8,434 nucleotides of DNA. Origin: Acidobacteriota bacterium. GTDB lineage: Bacteria > Acidobacteriota > Thermoanaerobaculia > Multivoradales > UBA5704. Positions 4,896 to 8,434 of the stretch are shown piece by piece (within the stretch, counting starts at the first letter, position 1; each line of letters begins with the position of its first letter). The DNA is taken from the NCBI GenBank assembly GCA_003223675.1, contig QHVW01000433.1, positions 1 to 8,434 of the forward strand, written 5' to 3'. Under the pieces are notes generated by a model. It saw only the letters and a list, made by a program, of their open reading frames with translations. It made no database searches and was not told the origin of the DNA. The translations under genes were made by a program, and so were the position numbers.

Positions 4896-6134
4896 ATGTG
4901 GGAATTCCAGATAGAACCCCTGAACGCTGAGGAGTTGCCGTTTCACTTACTAGACCCGCTGAAAAGCGTGTTTGAGAGCAGTGATGCTCTGTTGCGTAAG
5001 GCTGCCGAGTTTCATCGCGATCAACTTGCTCAGCATCTAGAGTACGTTCGCGGCCTAGATTACTCCAAGCTCTTGGCTGAAGGGAATGACTGGATGGAAA
5101 GGTTTAATAGCAGATGCCGAATACGGCAGCGGCTAGATCCTCAAAAGTACTTAGCACTAGCCAGGCAGATAGAAAGGTACCAAAGGTCACTTATGTTGCT
5201 CAACGATCGCTTCTTCTCTTTGGTGGCAATTGGCCTCTTTGCTACAGGCTCCTCATGGGATGAAGTGGTCAACTTCTTGGATGGGCAGAGTTGGGCAATA
5301 AAACACGATGTATTGACTAGATGGGGATGGATCAAGTGTCATCACGGGCTATTGAAGGATGGGAAAAAACTCTTGGCCCCTTATTCCTGTTCCTTGTCCC
5401 CTCACGGCAAAACATACGATCAAGATGATGAAGAGTTTCATCAGCTTCTCTTCTTCCTGCGCCTATTAAGGCTTGCCACAGGTCGAGAGCTACTGTTTGT
5501 TGAGAAAGGACAGACGCCGGACTTTAAACTAGTAGAAACTAAAACTGGACGTTGTATCGGAGCGGAGATGACAGAGGCTTGGACATCCACTGCTTGGACA
5601 AACGAATTCATAGCATCAGTCCAGGTTATGCGATTTTTGGGCCAGCGCTTGCAAGACATCGGTGTTCCTGTCCATGTAAAAATTGAGACGCCGCGCTCTT
5701 GGCGTTCACTTCGGAAGCGTCAGGCAGAAGTTGCCGACTGGATTATCAGTAATGTTATTGAAATCGGCATTCCGATAGAAAAAGGGGGTTCGCTTCAGAA
5801 TTTAAACCTGAAGCTCCGAATTAAGATAAGCCCAACTGAGCAGCGCCCTAGTATATCTTGCGGATCTTTCGCCAGCTCTGGTCCGAAGCTATTCGATACT
5901 TCAAGGCAGTCAGAGGTGATGTGCGCATCTCTTCAAAAGAGAATCCTTGAAAAACTAAAAACTCCGCTGCCTGCCGTCAATCCCTGTTTCCTTGTAATTC
6001 ACCCTGTCCATGACCTAGATGTAGACCTAGAGCAGGTGGTGGCCGGATTCTTTCAGCATTCTAAGCCGGATGTAAGTAGCCACTTCTCCGAGGTTTGGCT
6101 CGCGAGCGTAAAGCATGCGGTTCAGCTAATCTAA
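4896..6134 (+). CDS. Hypothetical protein with PD-(D/E)xK-like nuclease core
   Basis: This is a 412-residue protein of no family I can name. The N-terminal half is helical and charged (LRKAAEFHRDQLAQHLEYV; LARQIERYQRSLMLLNDRFF). Around residues 195-230 it reads RELLFVEKG, then TPDFKLVETKT, then IGAEMTEAW. That is a Glu followed by P-D and, one strand later, an ExTE in place of the usual ExK, as seen in divergent restriction-endonuclease-fold proteins. The C-terminus (NPCFLVIHPVHDLD to HFSEVWLAS) fits the last strands of such a fold. A cytoplasmic nucleic-acid-cleaving or defence role is inferred only. A GTG at 4857 would add 13 residues but directly follows a stop and has no ribosome binding site; ATG 4896 is preferred. 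Base use is clearly AT-richer, with many A/T third positions, than on either side, indicating separate acquisition. It stands alone between a terminator and convergent antitoxin-like genes. Confidence 0.75.
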   Translation: MWEFQIEPLNAEELPFHLLDPLKSVFESSDALLRKAAEFHRDQLAQHLEYVRGLDYSKLLAEGNDWMERFNSRCRIRQRLDPQKYLALARQIERYQRSLMLLNDRFFSLVAIGLFATGSSWDEVVNFLDGQSWAIKHDVLTRWGWIKCHHGLLKDGKKLLAPYSCSLSPHGKTYDQDDEEFHQLLFFLRLLRLATGRELLFVEKGQTPDFKLVETKTGRCIGAEMTEAWTSTAWTNEFIASVQVMRFLGQRLQDIGVPVHVKIETPRSWRSLRKRQAEVADWIISNVIEIGIPIEKGGSLQNLNLKLRIKISPTEQRPSISCGSFASSGPKLFDTSRQSEVMCASLQKRILEKLKTPLPAVNPCFLVIHPVHDLDVDLEQVVAGFFQHSKPDVSSHFSEVWLASVKHAVQLI

Positions 6135-6160
6135 GGTAGTTCTGGGTGCCCCGCGCGCAT

Positions 6161-6175
6161 CTTAATAACATTAAG
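6161..6175. repeat. Small AT-rich hairpin between convergent genes
   Basis: CTTAAT and ATTAAG pair around AAC, overlapping the stop codon of the HigA-like gene, 26 bases past the nuclease-like stop. It is too weak to be a terminator with confidence. Confidence 0.25.
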
Positions 6176-6599
6176 TCCCTCGGTGCTTTATCCGCGCTAA
6201 CATCACTGGAGGAGCCACCGAGGGGCCTCGCTCCCTGGCTGGTGAGGCGGAGGGGCCGAAGAGAAGGGGGCCAGCGGGGTTACTGACCCCTTGGTGCTCA
6301 GGAATCTTCTGGATTTCATCGCGCAGCTTCCGCTCGGCGTGCCACAGATCGTGCGCTGTCTGCATTCGAAGCCAGAAGCCGGCACCGTTACCGCAAAAGC
6401 GCCCAAGGCGCACCGCCATCTCCGGCGAGACGGCCGAGCGTCCGGCGAGGATCGAATGCAGCATCTGCCGGGAAACGCCGAGCTGCCTCGCTGCTTCGGC
6501 AACGGTGAGATTGAGCGCCGGGAGCACATCCCCGCGCAGGATCGCACCGGGATGGACGGGCTCCATCTTCGGCGGTTGCTTGGCAAAGTACCCAGACAT
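6171..6599 (-). CDS. HigA-family antitoxin-like XRE regulator with extended C-terminus
   Basis: This is a 142-residue cytoplasmic DNA-binding protein of the HigA addiction-module antitoxin group. MEPVHPGAILRGDVLPAL at residues 12-29 is the family's signature start, followed by the helix-turn-helix LTVAEAARQLGVSRQMLHSI and a core ending at AHDLWHAERKLRDEIQKI (about residue 99). HigA proteins usually end there. Here about 40 more residues rich in Pro, Ala and Gly follow, probably because the original stop was lost. ATG 6599 is chosen because GAGGAG lies six bases upstream; a TTG at 6626 is also possible. In a canonical pair the HigB toxin gene lies just upstream; no HigB is present, so this looks like an orphan, perhaps able to repress in trans. 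A 9-bp inverted repeat (6177-6185 with 6216-6224) lies within its 3' end. Confidence 0.85.
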   Translation of the reverse strand: MSGYFAKQPPKMEPVHPGAILRGDVLPALNLTVAEAARQLGVSRQMLHSILAGRSAVSPEMAVRLGRFCGNGAGFWLRMQTAHDLWHAERKLRDEIQKIPEHQGVSNPAGPLLFGPSASPARERGPSVAPPVMLARIKHRGT

Positions 6600-6670
6600 C
6601 GGCGGCTCCTCAGTAGTGTTGTTCAAGGTCAGGTCTCGTTGAGCACGCGGTAGTCAGCGGATCTCAAGGC

Positions 6671-6922
6671 TCACCCGAGACCAAGCCCCCGCTCCAACTC
6701 CTCCATAGTGACCCCCTCCTCACGGGCAAGCTCCCGGCGTGCCTCGGTCAGGCCGCCGTCCTCGTTATCCGTGTCAGGCTCGTCGTCGGGTGGCGCCAAG
6801 AGCAAGGCACGCTCGACGGCGTCAGCGGTCACCGTCAGACCAAGGAGCAGCCGGCCTGCAGTCGCCAGATCCTCCTCGGGGAGGGAATCGACGAGTCGAT
6901 GCAGAGTTGCGCGGCGGCACAT
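6671..6922 (-). CDS. Small antitoxin-like hypothetical protein
   Basis: This 83-residue acidic protein reads LHRLVDSLPEEDLATAGRLL early, a patch PPDDEPDTDNEDGG in the middle and EARRELAREEGVTMEELERG at the end. That layout (a helix with LVDxLPExxLxxAxRLL, then an acidic linker, then a short basic-acidic tail) is common in uncharacterised antitoxins and their orphan relatives; it is a resemblance, not a family assignment. The frame is open as far as 7225 but runs over the tRNA fragment. ATG 6922 is chosen because AGGAG lies eight bases upstream, whereas the ATG at 6946 has no correctly spaced site. No toxin gene adjoins it. The HigA-like gene follows 71 bases downstream on the same strand and may be co-transcribed. 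Confidence 0.65.
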   Translation of the reverse strand: MCRRATLHRLVDSLPEEDLATAGRLLLGLTVTADAVERALLLAPPDDEPDTDNEDGGLTEARRELAREEGVTMEELERGLGLG

Positions 6923-6944
6923 GACGAGCTCTCCTGCTGCAAGC

Positions 6945-6973
6945 ATCCTCCCGGCCGGGAAGGTGCCTGTCAA
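6945..6973 (-). promoter_or_regulatory. Candidate promoter and palindromic operator of the antitoxin-like gene
   Basis: On the minus strand a perfect TTGACA (6973-6968) is followed after 17 bases by GAGGAT (6950-6945), a weak -10. The perfect 12-bp palindrome TCCCGGCCGGGA (6949-6960) lies in this spacer, where an autorepressor would bind. The -10 is poor, so confidence is limited. Confidence 0.4.
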
Positions 6974-7004
6974 GCACTGTGGTATTACGAAATCAGCACA
7001 TGCG

Positions 7005-7024
7005 CCAGTGGTCCTCCAGTGGTC
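7005..7024 (+). repeat. Tandem CCAGTGGTC pair, left arm
   Basis: CCAGTGGTC occurs at 7005-7013 and 7016-7024, an 11-bp period, about one helical turn. The same pair with the same period and orientation occurs at 7259-7278. Lying on both sides of the tRNA fragment, they look like arm-type integrase or excisionase binding sites. Confidence 0.6.
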
Positions 7025-7094
7025 TTGAGCGACAGAGCGCCCGAGGCCATTCGGGAGACCCCAGCCGTAAAACTCTGAATTTACAGGAGCTAGA

Positions 7095-7139
7095 TGGTGC
7101 GCCCTAGAGGATTCGAACCTCTGACCTACAGCTTCGGAG
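7095..7139 (-). tRNA. 3' fragment of tRNA-Arg(CCG): integration (att) site
   Basis: Read on the minus strand, 45 bases match the 3' part of a tRNA gene: the anticodon loop CTCCGAA (anticodon CCG, Arg), the 3' anticodon strand GCTGT, the variable loop AGGTC, the T-arm AGAGG-TTCGAAT-CCTCT, the acceptor strand AGGGCGC, A73 and an encoded CCA. The 5' half (acceptor, D-arm and 5' anticodon strand) is absent: the bases beyond 7139 do not complete the anticodon stem. This is the displaced 3' end left when an element recombines at a tRNA anticodon loop. The integrase gene starts 195 bases away, as expected. The rebuilt tRNA should lie at the other end of the element, outside the window. Confidence 0.8.
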
Positions 7140-7147
7140 TCTGCGCC

Positions 7148-7181
7148 AGGGGGGTTCCATGGTGTCTCACCACGTCCCCCT
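7148..7181. repeat. Two-tier hairpin next to the att core
   Basis: AGGGGG (7148-7153) pairs with CCCCCT (7176-7181), and inside them TGGTG (7160-7164) pairs with CACCA (7168-7172). It lies immediately inside the presumed element end. A role in integration or as a terminator cannot be told apart from sequence. Confidence 0.35.
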
Positions 7182-7258
7182 AAGTCACTGACAGCATGGA
7201 CATTTAGCGGCATCGCCTGTATCATACGGCATCATGCCAACCCATGCAAGCGCGTCCA

Positions 7259-7278
7259 CCAGTGGTCCACCAGTGGTC
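7259..7278 (+). repeat. Tandem CCAGTGGTC pair, right arm
   Basis: CCAGTGGTC at 7259-7267 and 7270-7278, within two full copies of CCACCAGTGGT. It lies about 120 bases from the tRNA fragment and 57 bases before the integrase start, where an arm-type binding region would also let the integrase affect its own promoter. Confidence 0.6.
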
Positions 7279-7320
7279 CACGGCTATTCCGCGCGGGCCT
7301 TGAGGTCCACCCGTCAAACC

Positions 7321-7325
7321 GGAGG
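7321..7325 (+). promoter_or_regulatory. Ribosome binding site GGAGG of the integrase gene
   Basis: GGAGG lies nine bases before the ATG at 7335 and fixes that start. Confidence 0.7.
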
Positions 7326-7334
7326 CATCCAACC

Positions 7335-8434
7335 ATGAGGCGTGCAACTGCTTCCCTCTCCGATCTCCAGATCCGCACCGAGAGCAAAGGGACCCGCTTC
7401 GAGCTGGCGGACGGCGAGGTCCCCGGGCTCGGGCTCCGCGTCCTTCCGAGCGGCCGCAAATTCTGGTTTCTGCGCTACGGCCCGAGTGGTGGCCGGCGTC
7501 GAATCACCTTCGGCGAGTACCCGGCCCTCAGTCTGAAAAAGGCACGGGACAAGGCCCGGGAGCTCCTTGGCGGCGTCAAGGTCCACGACCGCGACCCGAT
7601 GGCCGAGCGGAAGGCCGAACGTGCCGCCCGCAAGAAAGCCGGAAGCGAGACGTTTGAAGCCCTCTCCGCCTTCTACCTGGAAGAGCACGCGAAGCGAAAC
7701 AAGCGGCTCCGCCCCTGGAAGGAAGACGAGCGGAAACTACGGGTTGAAGTGCTTCCCGTGTGGGGTTCTCGGCCGGCCGCTCAGATCCGCCGGACCGATG
7801 TCCGCGAGCTGCTCGAAAGGATCGCGGCGGAGCGGGGCGGCGTTTGCGCCAATCGCACCCGGACCCTGATATCCCGAGTCTTCAGCTTCGGAATGGAGAA
7901 AGAGCGCGTCGAATCGAACCCTGTGCACGGCCTGAAGCGGCTCTATGCAGAGAAGCCCCGAGAGAGGGTGCTCTCAGAGGATGAGATCCTTGCTCTCTGG
8001 CCCCTATTCGACCGCCTGCAACCCGCTGTTTCCGCCGCGTGGCGTCTGGTCCTGTTGACGGCCCAACGGCCCGGGGAGGTGCTCGCGATGCGCTGGCGGG
8101 ACCTTGAGCGCGACTCCCGGGGGTGGTGGTGGAACCTCCCGGCGGAGCTGACAAAGACCAACCGCGCCCACCGCGTGCCCCTCTCGCCCCAAGCCCTCGC
8201 GGTGGTTGAAGCTCTCCGCCCCCTCACCGGCACCACGGAATGGGTGCTCGCCTCCCGGGCGGATGGCAAGCGGCTCACGTGGCTGTCCCACAGCTCAGCG
8301 CGGCTCCGGGAGTGGTCCGGCCTAGACCACTTCACCCCGCACGACCTCCGGAGGACCGCCGCAACGTGGCTAGGCCGGCACGGGGTCCGCCCGGACACCA
8401 TAGACCAGCTCCTAAACCATGCGACGGGGAAAAT
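7335..8434 (+). CDS. Tyrosine recombinase (P4-type integrase), 3' end missing
   Basis: This site-specific recombinase integrates and excises the element at the tRNA-Arg site. At least 366 residues are encoded; the frame is still open at the window edge. The N-terminus has the arm-binding DUF4102-type domain (FELADGEVPGLGLRVLPSG, RRRITFGEYPALSLKKARDKA), then a SAM-like core-binding domain (about 95-205), then the catalytic domain. Catalytic residues visible are Arg245 (in TAQRPGEV), Lys274 (in ELTKTNRAHRVPLS), His336 and Arg339 (in HDLRRT) and His362 (in LLNH). The nucleophilic Tyr should fall a few residues past the end of the window. Nothing in the visible part is damaged, so the element may still be mobile. 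The start at 7335 has GGAGG nine bases upstream. The gene points away from the tRNA fragment, the usual layout for P4-like islands. Confidence 0.95.
   Translation, partial: MRRATASLSDLQIRTESKGTRFELADGEVPGLGLRVLPSGRKFWFLRYGPSGGRRRITFGEYPALSLKKARDKARELLGGVKVHDRDPMAERKAERAARKKAGSETFEALSAFYLEEHAKRNKRLRPWKEDERKLRVEVLPVWGSRPAAQIRRTDVRELLERIAAERGGVCANRTRTLISRVFSFGMEKERVESNPVHGLKRLYAEKPRERVLSEDEILALWPLFDRLQPAVSAAWRLVLLTAQRPGEVLAMRWRDLERDSRGWWWNLPAELTKTNRAHRVPLSPQALAVVEALRPLTGTTEWVLASRADGKRLTWLSHSSARLREWSGLDHFTPHDLRRTAATWLGRHGVRPDTIDQLLNHATGK

Noticed and set aside
2967..6669. 13-bp direct repeat GCGGATCTCAAGG at 2967-2979 and 6657-6669
   Set aside because: One shared 13-mer in 8.4 kb is plausible by chance, and the flanks do not match.
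7005..7278. CRISPR array
   Set aside because: The repeats are nine bases at 11-bp period in two pairs, without repeat-spacer structure.

Overview
The window is about two-thirds GC-rich bacterial DNA with a visibly AT-richer gene in the middle. It appears to cross from a chromosomal backbone into a horizontally acquired, partly decayed accessory region that ends at a tyrosine-recombinase integration site. The type II secretion/type IV pilus ATPase and the DUF6496/DUF3175-like pair point to a Gram-negative, high-GC bacterium. The lanthipeptide-type leader is a kind I associate with Acidobacteriota, Bacteroidota and Chloroflexota, but nothing here fixes the phylum.

Left part (1-1911, plus strand): the 3' part of a GspE/PilB-type secretion ATPase gene, then a two-gene unit encoding a lysine/alanine-rich, histone-tail-like protein and a small DUF3175-like protein. 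A 12-bp hairpin (1948-1977) closes it against the convergent gene that follows.

Middle-left (2020-4152, minus strand): reading right to left there is an XRE/ImmA-IrrE regulator-protease gene broken by a frameshift at a tandem GGCA, then the first ~25 codons of a PIN-type protein that quickly hits a stop, then a SAM methyltransferase that has lost the middle of its SAM-binding fold. After these comes an intact-looking 55-codon gene for a ribosomally made peptide. It has a class I lanthipeptide-type leader, a GGG processing site and a short Thr/Ser/Cys core. This peptide is the least expected item in the window. No modification enzyme is encoded nearby, so it is either an orphan precursor modified in trans or a remnant of a lost cluster.

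Middle (4153-6134): about 490 bases with no convincing gene but several hairpins, then a 50-codon hypothetical gene translationally linked to a start that stops after five codons, a rho-independent-type terminator, and a 412-residue AT-rich protein with a PD-(D/E)xK-like core. Its -10 box lies so close to its ATG that the mRNA may be leaderless.

Right part (6171-8434): two orphan antitoxin-like genes on the minus strand, the 3' 45 nucleotides of a tRNA-Arg(CCG) gene cut at the anticodon loop, and a tyrosine integrase running off the window before its catalytic Tyr. Two tandem pairs of CCAGTGGTC (11-bp period) flank the tRNA fragment, like integrase arm sites. Arm-like repeats on both sides suggest either an attP-like junction between tandem elements or an old scar beside a newer insertion.
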